Assembly (NCBI GenBank): GCA_016946835.1
Contig: JACVTC010000524.1
Location: 1 to 20,595 of the forward strand
Origin: Neocallimastix lanati (nom. inval.)
Lineage: Eukaryota; Neocallimastigomycota; Neocallimastigomycetes; Neocallimastigales; Neocallimastigaceae
Reading direction: 5' to 3'
DNA length: 20,595 nucleotides
Part shown: positions 8,209 through 17,512 of the stretch, piece after piece
How positions within the stretch are numbered: position 1 is the first letter of the stretch
Layout of the letters: each line of letters begins with the position of its first letter
Notes under the pieces: generated by a model
What the model saw: only the letters and a program-made list of their open reading frames with translations
The model's database searches: none
Told to the model about the DNA's origin: nothing
Program-made: the position numbers and the translations under genes

Positions 8209-8700
8209 CTAATCTATCTAAAATATTACTAATAAGAATTTATTTAATTGGCTAAAATTTTTATTACAATCTGTTAAAATATTCAAATAAAAATAAAAAT
8301 ACTATTCTAATATAAAGGTTTTTAATAAAATAAAATATTTTTCAATATAAAATAAAACATTTCGATATAAAATTTTATAATAAAAGTTAAAATATAATAT
8401 ATAAATTTTTAATTATCAATATATAAAAATATTATTAATACAAATTTTCATTATTAATATAAAAATAAAAAAATAAGATTTATTATTAATATTGTTAATA
8501 TAAGTTTTAAATATATAAAAATATTACTATTAATATAAGATTTAATATAAAAATTATAAAGTTTAATATAATTTTTGATCTAATTTTTAATCTTTGAATT
8601 TAAAAATTTATTAAAGTACAAAAATAATAATGTACACATAATGTATTAGAAATAAATCGTAGATTTAATTAAGAATGCATTATTTAGTACATTCTTATCA
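7851..8700 (-). repeat. LTR-c, 5' LTR of element A
   Basis: 850 bp, TG...CA ended, identical to LTR-b except for homopolymer lengths (T50 at 8159-8208). On the minus strand a TATAAATA box (7985-7992) is placed to drive the element RNA, with initiation probably some 25-30 nt further towards 7851. Its outer end lies 16 bp upstream of position 1 of the tRNA-like unit. Confidence 0.93.
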
Positions 8701-8704
8701 TTCA
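8701..8704. repeat. Right target-site duplication TTCA of element A
   Basis: TTCA follows the terminal CA of LTR-c and repeats 597-600. It also begins the 16-bp stretch that separates the LTR from the tRNA-like unit. Confidence 0.7.
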
Positions 8705-8716
8705 GTTAGTAAAATT

Positions 8717-8793
8717 AGAACTTTGGTTCAATGGTTAGTTACATTGACCATGACCAATACTTCATGGGTTCGACTCACACCTTAAACCATTTT
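8717..8793 (+). pseudogene. Degenerate tRNA-like Pol III unit
   Basis: TGGTTCAATGG (8724-8734) fits the Pol III A-box consensus. GGTTCGACTCA (8767-8777) fits the B box with one mismatch. They are separated by 32 bp, the same gap as in the tRNA-Ala gene at 20409. TTTT at 8790-8793 can terminate Pol III. The D-arm resembles Asp/Glu/His tRNAs. The anticodon arm is ATTG/CAAT around an 8-nt loop with CAT or ATG. The T stem keeps three of five pairs and the acceptor arms do not pair, so it is probably a decayed tRNA gene or a tRNA-derived SINE head that still has a promoter. The amino-acid identity cannot be assigned. Confidence 0.6.
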
Positions 8794-9039
8794 GCATAAA
8801 TAATTATTTTATTAATTATTTTATTAATTATTAATAATATCTTCTTGAATATTCTTTCTGTATAAAATTATAGAAAGTTAAAGATTCTTTCGGTTCGTAA
8901 TTCAACCGAAATGAATTTAGAAATTCTTATTATATAAATTATTTTATTCTTTTTTGATAAGATTCATTTTCATCAATTAAAATCAATATTCTAGAAACTT
9001 TACATTATTAATTATTACAAACATATTTCTAAATATTTC
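8794..9039. other. AT-rich intergenic stretch, no gene seen
   Basis: No credible ORF or RNA gene. One small hairpin is visible, TTCGGTT/AACCGAA near 8898-8920. It could be the tail of a tRNA-derived repeat, but nothing shows this directly. Confidence 0.5.
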
Positions 9040-9660
9040 TTTAAAATTATTTTTACATGTTAAAACTGTTTTTCCGTTAAAAGTATAAATAGTGCGAACT
9101 TCACGAATGAAAATATTTTTCTTCGTGCTTTTATTAATAATAATTAACGTATAAGTAATTCGAAATATTACCTTGTTGATTAATATTAATAATTATTTTA
9201 AATTTTATAATTAATAAAAAATATTTCTAATAAAACGAATTATTTATACAGATAGTGTAAACCTATTGAGTTTTCTCCTTTCTGTGTTTCTATATCTCAT
9301 CCCGCCTTTACAATAGAAGCACCTCCGTTACAATTCTCTTACTTTCTATTGTTAATATTTTAATATTTTATATAACTAATTAAACTGTTATTTTGTTATA
9401 AAAACCCGACCAGTAATCTTATTATTATACGCTAATTTCTGTGACGTTTCGTCCCCTGTGTTCATTCCGTCACTTCTCCTCGCACTTGCAAACGACTCGA
9501 AGATCTTTACACAGCCCTAATCCCCCACGCTGACCGAAATTAGCAGCTTGTATAATGCTGAAATTAAAATTACTGTTGTTTAAATAACAAAAGAAGGAAA
9601 ACTTCTATTACCAGTTGAACAACAATAACAATATTTCAATCCAAAGGTTGATGGATGGAT
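9040..9660 (+). other. GC-richer relic, possibly a decayed third LTR and leader
   Basis: AAAAGTATAAATAGTGCG near 9080-9097 closely resembles the TATA region of the element LTRs, here on the plus strand. ATAAAAACCCGACCAGTAA near 9398-9416 resembles the U5 end of the element B LTR. Downstream, 9420-9560 is unusually C-rich with stems such as GTGACG/CGTCAC and CAGC/GCTG. No ORF, primer-binding site or matching second LTR was found, so a diverged LTR remnant is only one reading. A non-coding RNA or unrelated leader is also possible. Confidence 0.3.
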
Positions 9661-9662
9661 CA

Positions 9663-9665
<3 letters not shown>

Positions 9666-9741
<76 letters not shown>
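9666..9741. repeat. T40 homopolymer followed by an (ATT)n microsatellite
   Basis: Forty T (9666-9705) run straight into about twelve ATT units (9706-9741). The poly-Tyr, poly-Asn and poly-Lys open frames read through this tract are artefacts of the repeat. Confidence 0.95.
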
Positions 9742-10383
9742 TTTATAACTCACTATTACTACTATCACTATTATATATAAATATATTTATTAAAATTCTA
9801 CACACTAAATTAATTATTATTCAATTATTTATTACTTTAACTATATTTTATTCTTTCAATTTATAAAATTTCTTATATTATTGTTATTATTAATTTATAC
9901 TAATTTTTTTTTTTTTTTTTTTTTTTAAATTAGTCTATTCTAAATTATTGAATTAATTATTTTCATATTATTATTGTCTTGTCCTGCATAGCTCGCCAAA
10001 ATTTTTATGGTACAGGACTTTTCATTTATTTATTTTCAATAATAATATATTCTAATTAATTCTAATTAAACTTATTTAATTATTTCCGAATATTATCTAA
10101 ACTAATTAAACTCAACATTAATATTCTAATGTTTTTAAATATTAACTAAGCTCTCTTTTATTTTATTTTAAACCCCTTAACTAACTTAATTATTATTTAA
10201 ACTTAAAACTATTATATTAACAACACAGCTTAACACTAAATTAAAACACCCTTAATTTATTTTACCTTATTTTATTCTAAAATTTAATTTATAAAATTTT
10301 GAGAGAGAGTTTTTAATATTTTTTGATTTTACAAGTTATTTATAGAATTTAATAAAGTTTTTTAATTGGTTCAAATAAATTTT
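9742..10383. other. AT-rich intergenic DNA with one imperfect inverted repeat
   Basis: No gene is visible. GTCCTG (9981-9986) and CAGGAC (10013-10018), with nested CATA/TATG, form a hairpin around a GC-richer loop and might be a fragment of a small repeat. A T run lies near 9905-9926 and a short GA repeat near 10302. Confidence 0.6.
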
Positions 10384-10660
10384 TAATTAATTAAAATAAA
10401 ATAATGTATAAAAAATAATAAAATAATATATAAAAATAATAAAAATTAAAGTAAAAATAAAAGTAAAAGTAAAAATAAAAATAAAAATATAAAATAAAAA
10501 TAAAATATAAGATAAAAATAATATAATAAAAATTAAAATAAAAATAAAGTAAAAGTAAAAATACAAATAAAAATTTAAAATAAAAATAAAGATATAAAAT
10601 AGAAATAATATAAAAGAAATAAAAACAAATATAAAATAATAAATTCAATAATATAAGCAA
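10384..10660. repeat. A-rich low-complexity tract of AAAAT/AAAGT-like units
   Basis: Imperfect repeats such as AAAAATAAA and AAAAGTAAA fill the tract. The Phe/Tyr-only open frame on the minus strand is a by-product of this composition and not a gene. Confidence 0.85.
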
Positions 10661-10669
10661 TATTAGATT

Positions 10670-10695
10670 GTTCCGTATCAAAATTGATACAGAAC
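10670..10695. repeat. 26-bp imperfect palindrome
   Basis: The left arm GTTCCGTATCAAA and right arm ATTGATACAGAAC pair at 11 of 13 positions, with a perfect TATCAA-AA-TTGATA core. Thirteen bases (CGTATCAAAATTG) recur at 11336-11348, spanning the outer boundary of LTR-d. Confidence 0.7.
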
Positions 10696-11346
10696 ATTTA
10701 AAATATTCCATATCTAGTTATTTATTTATTTGGTCGTTTCTCTAGGGAATTATGACACAATAATATATTCTAATAAATATAAGAAAATAATTTATAATAA
10801 TAATGTTTTATAATAATATTTTGTTCTTTATTTATTTTTATAATTTTATTTTTACATACATAATAATTTATTATTACATTCTCTTAATTTTATATAATTG
10901 TTAAAATAATTAATTAATATTATATTTTTATTAAACATATCTCTTTAACTATTAATTTCCTAATAATTTTATTTAAAAATACAATTTCATTATTAAATAT
11001 ATTTAACTATTAATATTTAAAATATATTTCCTGAATAAAATATAATTATCAATATTTATAATATAATTCCTAAAACTATATAATTCTCAAAATAATATTT
11101 AAAATATAAAATAAAACTTGTTAATAATAATGATGAATTAATTTATTATCATAATAATAGAATCATTAATAATATAATTTATCTATTTTAATTATGATAA
11201 AAGAATTAACCATGCTTTTAAAAATAATTATTTGAATTAACTATATATAAATTATTTTAATTATTATAACCAATAATATTTATACAATATTTCTAACCTA
11301 AATTTCTTACCTAAATCTTATTTTTATAGTGGTATCGTATCAAAAT
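10696..11346. other. AT-rich intergenic DNA, no gene seen
   Basis: No credible ORF, RNA gene or repeat boundary is visible until the 13-base match to the palindrome at its right end, where LTR-d begins. Confidence 0.7.
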
Positions 11347-12188
11347 TGTTATGGTTCGGGTTTTATTAGAATTTTATTTAATTATTTATTTTTAATATTT
11401 TTCTGTCTACATTTTAATTATTGAAAAACTTCACTTATTTATACTTTTTGAAAAAAAAATAAATATGTAAAGCCTTTCTACATTTTATTATCATATTTAA
11501 AAAAAAAAATATTTACTATTACTAATTACTTAAAATTTTATATTAATTTAAATTAACTAATTCATAAGTATTTTTATTTTAATAAATTTTGTTTATATAA
11601 TTTTATATTATTTTTCATATACTAAAACTAAATTATTTAATATATACGAAAAGTAACAAGCAAAATTTAAAAAGATTTTACAGAAAAATAAAGTTATTTT
11701 AATCAAGAATGTTAATATAATATTCTTATATTTTATATAAAATAAATTTAAAAACTATAATATATTTAATATTTATTATTAATCAATTAAGATTTGATTT
11801 TATTTGTGGGGAATAAAAATATAAAATAATCAATTTAAAAATAAAATAAAATACTAAAAAGAATACAAGTTTAATATTGATACAATATAATAATAATATA
11901 ATAATATATTTGAAAATAAAAATAAAATATTAATATTGATAATAAACACTTTAATAAAATAATAAAATTTAAGGTTAAATTATAGATATTGATATTAATA
12001 ATAAAAATATAAAATTATTGATAATATTTTAGAAACTTTTAATAAAAATATAAAAAAAATAAATATATTTAGAAAATATTTTAGTATAGAAAATATAGTA
12101 AAGTAATATTAAGTAAAGAATAATATAATGGATTCTAAAGTAAGTTGAAATTCTAATTAATAATCCATTATATGTTCGTTCTTTACCA
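11347..12188 (-). repeat. LTR-d, 3' LTR of element B
   Basis: 842 bp from TGTTATGGTTCGGG to TTTACCA. It carries a minus-strand TATAAATA at 11436-11443. Differences from LTR-e are concentrated in the first 350 bp of the plus-strand sequence (the U5 side). The U3 end is nearly unchanged. Confidence 0.92.
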
Positions 12189-12202
12189 AGATGCCCCCAC
12201 TA
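12189..12202 (-). other. Plus-strand priming tract (PPT-like) of element B
   Basis: The minus strand reads TAGTGGGGGCATCT against the LTR terminus TGGTAAAG. The GGGGCATCT core is shared with element A although the LTR sequences beside it differ. Confidence 0.65.
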
Positions 12203-12211
12203 AGACTCAAG

Positions 12212-15200
12212 CTAATCTATAGCTGAGTTATACTTTACTATATTTTTCAAATGGACATTACGATTCATTTGAATCATAGTATTTGGGTCCGCAAGTGTTA
12301 CGGTATTAAATTGTTTTTTTATTACTTTTAAAGGACCGACAAAATAAGGTTCTAATTTAGAACGACTAAAATTTCGAACAAGAACTAAATCACCGATTCT
12401 TATGTTTTTGGAATTTTTCATGCTATTTTTTTCTTCCCTTCGATTGGCCCAATATTTACTTGCGTTCTTTACATTTTCAGCTGCTTCCATGGTCCACCTA
12501 TAATGTGAGATATATTTTTCTAAAAGAATTTCATCTGAAGATTTATTCACTCCTTGTGTAGGTCTAGCAGCAATGTCGAAAGGCTGTTGATCCTCACGAC
12601 CATAAACTAATTCGAAGCTAGAATGTTTGGTTACAGAATTCTTTGTAGTTCTAAGGGCCCACAAGGCTGAAGGTAATACCTCATCCCAGTCTTTATTTTC
12701 TTCACCAAGTAATCTCAATAATTTACCAATTTCTTTATTCCTATTTTCAACCAATCCATTACTTTCTGGGTGATAGGTAGTGGTAAATTTTACGTAAACA
12801 TCATATAAGTCCAGGAATATTTTAGTCATATCCGATGCGAATTGAACGCCATTATCCGTTGTAATGACTTGAGGAACTCCATGTCTAGCGAAAACATTTA
12901 TTAAAAACTTAATAATGTCCTTAGATGTAATATTTTCAGTAGGTTCAGCCTCCACCCACTTTGTGAAATAATCCACCGCAACAATGATATATTGGTTTTT
13001 ATTACCAGTTTTTATTAAGGGACCAATAATATCAAGTCCAAGATGAGTAAAAGGGCCTTCAACTTCTGTTGGAATGTTTTCGGTTGGTTCTGGATATGGC
13101 TGAGGGCGATTTAACTGACATTTTTCGCATTTTGAAATTATCCGTTTTATATCGTTGACCATATCATTCCAGTAGTAACTTTTTCTAAGTCTTTGATATG
13201 TTTTATAATAACCTTCATGGCCAACATGATGTGCTTCGAGAATTAATTTTAGTTTTTCATTTGTTTCGGTAACAAGTTTTCTATAATTATTTCCATCTAT
13301 AAAATAATCTATACCATCAATCTTTGTAAATTTTTCTTCAATAAATTCTTTAATTACTTTAGAAAGTGAATCATTTTCATCATCTTTATTCGTTTTTATA
13401 GCTAATACCTTTTGTTCCTTATCGTTCTTCATTCTAGATAAAGCGTCGGCTACTACATTCTTTTTACCTTGCTCATAGCGAATATCCACTTTTAGCATAC
13501 TTGCAGTCAAACACCATCTTGTTTGTCGTGCATTATTCGGTTCCTTATTATTAAATAAACCTAGTAGAGGTTTGTGATCTGTAAAAACTATGGTTCTAAA
13601 GGGGCTTCCCATAATATAAGGTTTTAATTTAGTAATACAATAATATAAAGCCGTTCCTTCCAAATCGGTTATTCCATAATTCTTTTCTGCTTTGGTTAAG
13701 CTACGGCTAATGAAATGAATCGGGTGTTCTATTTCCGATTCGTCTTTCTGCAATAAAACTCCACCAATACCTTCATATGATGCATCTGTTCGAATAATGA
13801 ATTCTTTGGAAAAATCAGGATATTTTAAAATAGGAGCATTAATTAATTTTTCTTTTAATTTGGTAAAACTTTGTTTTTGTTCATTATTCCATTTATATTT
13901 TACGCCTTTTCTTAATAGCTTACAAAGAGGAGCTGAGGTTTGAGCATATTCATTTATAAAGTTCCTATAATATCCTACAGCACCTAAGAATGATCTTAAC
14001 TCATGTATATTCGTGGGTTCTTTCCAGGCTTTAATTGCTTCAATTTTACTATTTTGAGGACTAAGACCCTTAGTAGAAATCTTGTGACCAAGAACTTCAA
14101 CTTCCGTTTGCATAAAGTGACATTTTTCAATATTAATTTTTAATTTATGTTCCTTGAAGATTGCTAATACTTGTTTTATGTGTTGGATATGTTCTTCGAC
14201 AGTTTTTGAATATATAAGTATATCATCAATAAAGTTGAAAACACATTTTCCAATTAAAGGAAATAAAATTCTATTCATTTCCCGTTGGAAGGTAGCCGGA
14301 GCTCCAGTTAATCCAAAAGGCATAACTTTGAATTGGTAGTTGCCAAATTTGGTTGTAAAACTGGTTATTTCAACACTTTCTTCGTCCATTAGGATTTGAT
14401 GGTAACCTGAGTATAGATCCATAGTAGTAAAGATTTTGGCACCATCTAGACTGTCAAATATCTCGTCAATATAAGGAAGGGCATAAGAGTCTTTTTCGGT
14501 TAGATCATTCACCTTGCGGTAGTCCACACACAATCTCCATTTTCCATTAGCCTTTGGGACCACAACAACAGGTGAAGACCATTCTGAATATGATGGTACA
14601 ACTAGCTTTTTCTTAATAAGTTTAATTAGTTCTTCTTTAATAATATCAGATTTAAATTTGGTTACTCTGTAACATCTTTGTTTAACAGGTTTTGCGTTCG
14701 CTTTCAAGTTAATTTTATGAGGGGCCAAGTCTGACGGTGTTAATTCTTCAGAAGATGTCGCTATAATGTCCAAGTTTTCTTCAAGTAATTTTACTATTAC
14801 ATCTTTATAATCTTTACAAAGGCTTGCTAAAAATTTTTCATCATGGATATACTCTTGAGGAGATAGACCTTCAAGTTTCTTTAATTCATTAGTTGTGTCT
14901 TCATCTTCAAGTATTTTCCTTACTATACATACTAATTTTTCTTCTTCTTGGAAATTATTATTAATAGGAGCTATAACGTCGATTAGTCCTTGAGAATTAA
15001 ATTGACATAAACTATATCTTATAGGATGGATAAAAAGATTGTGTTCTACTTGAGTTTGAAAATTAATCAACAAATCATAAAATGGGTCATCATCATCAAT
15101 TATTCGAAAATCTACTATCATTTTATAATCATTAATCTTAACAGGTATTCGTACAATGATTCCTTCCGAATACTCATCATTCTTAGTCGCTAAACGTATC

Positions 15201-16330
15201 CTTCCACGACTAATACCTACTTCTTCATAATTTCCAGGTAATTTCTCATAAAATTTTTTTGTGATAACATTGAGGTTACTACAAGAATCAATAAGTGCTT
15301 TACCAGGAATTTCATCTACTGTTACATCAACCATGGCAATATCTTCTTCTGAGGTTTCCTTACTTTTGCTAATATAAGAGTGATCAATATTATTTACCAA
15401 AGTAGCAGCAGCAATAGTATTGTTTAATGCACCTATTATTTTCTTTTCAGGTTTTTCTAATTTTAATCCTTGACTTACTTGACTTCTGACTTTTGGAGAA
15501 ACATTGAGGAGCTGACCGAAACTAATATTACACTTGGTTTCATTCAAATCTTGTAAAACATCATATTCTTCCTGATCCTTACACATCTTGATGTTCCTAA
15601 GCGTTCTACTAATTGTTGCTTTTTCTTTAGGCTCTTGAAAATCTATGAGCTTCTGTAATGTAATATTCTCATGACCTTCGTCATTAAGCTTTTCAGGAAC
15701 TTCAATAACTTCCATTTCATTGATTTGTTTTGTTTTAATAATTTTATCGTTTTCATTATCGATTAATTTATTTAATCGTTGATGCATTTTATCACTAGTA
15801 GTACTGATGCTATTTCTTTGTTTTGAAGAATCCAGACTTTGCTTTTCTCTTATAGTAATATTATCCTCCCTTTCCTTCCTTTTTCCCTTGTTATTTCCAA
15901 AGTTAGCTCTTTCTTTATTCCGAATTTGTTTTTCTTTGGCTTTCTCAATATTTATATTAGGCTGCGCCATTATCGAAGGATGTAGTTGATTTTTATTTTT
16001 AACAATTATTCTATTTTCTATTTCCTTCTCTTTTATCTTTCTTATTGCAGGAGTTGTTATAGGGGTAGGATTATCTTTGAGACTTTTACGTTGTCTCTTT
16101 TCATTATTTTCACTAGTTTCATCGTTAGTCGTCAACTTCCTTTTTGTCGCACTAACTATAAATTCTACATCATTCTCATTATCGGATTCTTTGTGAGTTT
16201 CATTAGTATAGGAAGCATCTTCTTTTTCTTCCTTATTATAATCATTTGTACTACTAGGAATGGATTTGTATTGTAATGAAGCTATTTTATTTTTATAGGG
16301 AGTGCTTCCTCTCCCTTTTAGTGGTTTAAA
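12212..16330 (-). CDS. pol: Element B Pol polyprotein (protease-RT-RNase H-integrase), -1 frame to gag
   Basis: Homologue of element A Pol with the same domain order. Residues are counted from the Leu codon (TTG) at 16135, which aligns with the element A ATG. The protease core is again D283-S-C-S. RT has F-I-D-D at 635-638. RNase H begins with D784 (T-D-A-S) and keeps the E, D and A-D-A-L-S-R positions. Integrase has H-H-V-G-H, C-E-K-C and the triad D1035, D1094, E1130 with D35E spacing. The GPY/F-like module reads G-P-L, and there is no chromodomain. No ATG opens this frame. The first Met lies more than 50 codons past the TTG, inside a segment conserved with element A, and the frame is open for 65 codons above the TTG to the slippery site at 16330. 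Synthesis as a Gag-Pol frameshift product is therefore strongly indicated. Confidence 0.95.
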   Translation of the reverse strand, partial: FKPLKGRGSTPYKNKIASLQYKSIPSSTNDYNKEEKEDASYTNETHKESDNENDVEFIVSATKRKLTTNDETSENNEKRQRKSLKDNPTPITTPAIRKIKEKEIENRIIVKNKNQLHPSIMAQPNINIEKAKEKQIRNKERANFGNNKGKRKEREDNITIREKQSLDSSKQRNSISTTSDKMHQRLNKLIDNENDKIIKTKQINEMEVIEVPEKLNDEGHENITLQKLIDFQEPKEKATISRTLRNIKMCKDQEEYDVLQDLNETKCNISFGQLLNVSPKVRSQVSQGLKLEKPEKKIIGALNNTIAAATLVNNIDHSYISKSKETSEEDIAMVDVTVDEIPGKALIDSCSNLNVITKKFYEKLPGNYEEVGISRGRIRLATKNDEYSEGIIVRIPVKINDYKMIVDFRIIDDDDPFYDLLINFQTQVEHNLFIHPIRYSLCQFNSQGLIDVIAPINNNFQEEEKLVCIVRKILEDEDTTNELKKLEGLSPQEYIHDEKFLASLCKDYKDVIVKLLEENLDIIATSSEELTPSDLAPHKINLKANAKPVKQRCYRVTKFKSDIIKEELIKLIKKKLVVPSYSEWSSPVVVVPKANGKWRLCVDYRKVNDLTEKDSYALPYIDEIFDSLDGAKIFTTMDLYSGYHQILMDEESVEITSFTTKFGNYQFKVMPFGLTGAPATFQREMNRILFPLIGKCVFNFIDDILIYSKTVEEHIQHIKQVLAIFKEHKLKINIEKCHFMQTEVEVLGHKISTKGLSPQNSKIEAIKAWKEPTNIHELRSFLGAVGYYRNFINEYAQTSAPLCKLLRKGVKYKWNNEQKQSFTKLKEKLINAPILKYPDFSKEFIIRTDASYEGIGGVLLQKDESEIEHPIHFISRSLTKAEKNYGITDLEGTALYYCITKLKPYIMGSPFRTIVFTDHKPLLGLFNNKEPNNARQTRWCLTASMLKVDIRYEQGKKNVVADALSRMKNDKEQKVLAIKTNKDDENDSLSKVIKEFIEEKFTKIDGIDYFIDGNNYRKLVTETNEKLKLILEAHHVGHEGYYKTYQRLRKSYYWNDMVNDIKRIISKCEKCQLNRPQPYPEPTENIPTEVEGPFTHLGLDIIGPLIKTGNKNQYIIVAVDYFTKWVEAEPTENITSKDIIKFLINVFARHGVPQVITTDNGVQFASDMTKIFLDLYDVYVKFTTTYHPESNGLVENRNKEIGKLLRLLGEENKDWDEVLPSALWALRTTKNSVTKHSSFELVYGREDQQPFDIAARPTQGVNKSSDEILLEKYISHYRWTMEAAENVKNASKYWANRREEKNSMKNSKNIRIGDLVLVRNFSRSKLEPYFVGPLKVIKKQFNTVTLADPNTMIQMNRNVHLKNIVKYNSAID
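16297..16330 (-). promoter_or_regulatory. -1 ribosomal frameshift signal, element B gag-pol junction
   Basis: Minus-strand TTTAAAC (16330-16324) lies in the Gag frame as T TTA AAC. A 7-nt spacer holding the gag stop follows, then AGGGAG (16316-16311), an 8-nt loop and CTCCCT (16302-16297). Relative to element A the basal pair is exchanged (A-U for U-A), so pairing is kept while the sequence changed. Confidence 0.87.
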
Positions 16331-17214
16331 GATTTTCCACTATATAACCGTTTCTTATTTTCTTGAATAATTGCATTTAACTTAGGACAATTATACTGCA
16401 AATGTCCTGGATCGCTACAATAAAAACAGGCTTTAATGGTAAGATTTTTCATTTTTTTTGTTAAGTCCTCCAATTCGTAATCTTTATTTCTTTTTGGGCT
16501 TCTAACTTCATAATTCTCTCTTACTACCTTTCTGTTGTTTTGATAATTATTCCTGATATTTATTCTTGGGTTGACAATTTCAGTTGAGTACTCTTTTGAG
16601 GGTCTCAAATTCATTACTCTATCAACTTTTTCGGCAATGTCAAACGCCCGATTTAAAGAAATGTCATCCTTAAGGGAGACCTTTTTCCAAGCTTCTTCAT
16701 TGTTCCTAAGAGCATCAATATAATCGAGAACACTGACTCGCTTCTTTCTTTTCTTATCTAATTTCAAATATATGGATCGGAAACGAGTATTAAAGTCTTT
16801 TACTCGCTCATTTCTTTTAATTCTTAAAGCACGGAGCTCACGAAGTAACATATTCTGGTCTTCTTTAAGACCATAAAAAGTTTCTATTGCTTCTACAATT
16901 TCCTTTAAGGAAGGATATTCATCTTTTTTCTTTTCTTCTGAATCAGATTCTTCTTCTTCTTCTTCGTCCTCACTTTCTGATTCAGAATCGGTACTGTAAC
17001 TTTCAATTAAATCCTGGATAACTTCGCGAGGCTCTCCAGTAGACGTGAGTAAGCAGGCGGTAAAAATCTTTTTGGGATCAGTAACTTCCTCAAGTTTTAT
17101 CCATAATCGGATTTCTGATTCCCAAGATTTGATATCGAGATTTTCCTTTGAAATTTTCTCGATATCTTTTAATTCCTTTTTTAATTCTTTAAAATTGATT
17201 TTATTTTCAGCCAT
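16318..17214 (-). CDS. gag: Element B Gag structural protein
   Basis: 298 residues from the Met at 17214 (M-A-E-N-K-I). An upstream in-frame Met at 17253 exists, but similarity to element A starts at 17214. The order matches element A Gag: F-K-E-L-K-K-E-L near the N terminus, a W-rich capsid-like region, a Glu/Asp/Ser-rich acidic stretch, basic helices (R-I-K-R-N-E-R-V) and one CCHC knuckle, C-F-Y-C-S-D-P-G-H-L-Q-Y-N-C, near the C terminus. It should form the particle shell and bind element RNA, probably with the structured leader as a packaging target. The last codons overlap pol and contain the slippery heptamer. Confidence 0.92.
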   Translation of the reverse strand: MAENKINFKELKKELKDIEKISKENLDIKSWESEIRLWIKLEEVTDPKKIFTACLLTSTGEPREVIQDLIESYSTDSESESEDEEEEEESDSEEKKKDEYPSLKEIVEAIETFYGLKEDQNMLLRELRALRIKRNERVKDFNTRFRSIYLKLDKKRKKRVSVLDYIDALRNNEEAWKKVSLKDDISLNRAFDIAEKVDRVMNLRPSKEYSTEIVNPRINIRNNYQNNRKVVRENYEVRSPKRNKDYELEDLTKKMKNLTIKACFYCSDPGHLQYNCPKLNAIIQENKKRLYSGKSLNH

Positions 17215-17336
17215 TTGAAAATTTAAAAATGGTATTAATGCTATGATATCCAATTTAAAAATATGTTTACTTTAAAAATATATTTAATAACAAAAAAAAA
17301 AAATAAATTTATCTTTGTTTTATAATAATATAATTA

Positions 17337-17512
17337 TGGACTCAGAAAACCCTCTGACAATCCAATTCTTTATTCCAATAATAATTCAGACTCAGAATCT
17401 CTCTCTGAAAATCTGATAAATTAATTCAGACTCGAAAACACCCTTCGAAAATCTGAAACTAAAAAAAAAAAATAAATTCAGACTCAAAAACGCAATTTGA
17501 AAATCTGAAGCT
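17337..17512 (-). repeat. Hairpin tandem array in the element B leader
   Basis: Four units start near 17337, 17387, 17427 and 17479. Units 2-4 have outer arms of the CAGA/TCTG type. Inner arms differ but stay complementary: TCAGA/TCTGA (units 1 and 2), TCGAA/TTCGA (unit 3), TCAAA/TTTGA (unit 4). The last spacing is stretched by an A run. The array ends about 120 nt upstream of the gag AUG on the element RNA, the counterpart of 6551-6826 in element A. Confidence 0.85.

Larger units (their letters stand above)
601..8700 (-). mobile_element. Element A: complete Ty3/Gypsy-type LTR retrotransposon
   Basis: This is an 8.1-kb element read on the minus strand: 5' LTR 7851-8700, primer-binding site 7827-7844, long leader (about 1.45 kb), gag, pol in the -1 frame, purine tract at 1448-1460, 3' LTR 601-1447. 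LTRs begin TG and end CA on the plus strand. The order protease, RT, RNase H, integrase places it in Ty3/Gypsy. Both reading frames are open and every catalytic motif except the unusual protease core is canonical, so it could be autonomous. The LTRs show no substitutions between them, which indicates very recent insertion. Confidence 0.95.

Noticed and set aside
9580-9866. Poly-Asn/Lys and poly-Phe/Tyr open frames
   Set aside because: Generated by the T40 and ATT repeats.
10391-10711. 106-codon minus-strand frame of Phe/Tyr/Ile/Leu
   Set aside because: Low-complexity A-rich repeat with no conserved motif or coding signature.
14154-16276. Plus-strand frames of 60-96 codons opposite element B pol and the gag-pol junction
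   Set aside because: Antisense to conserved coding sequence.
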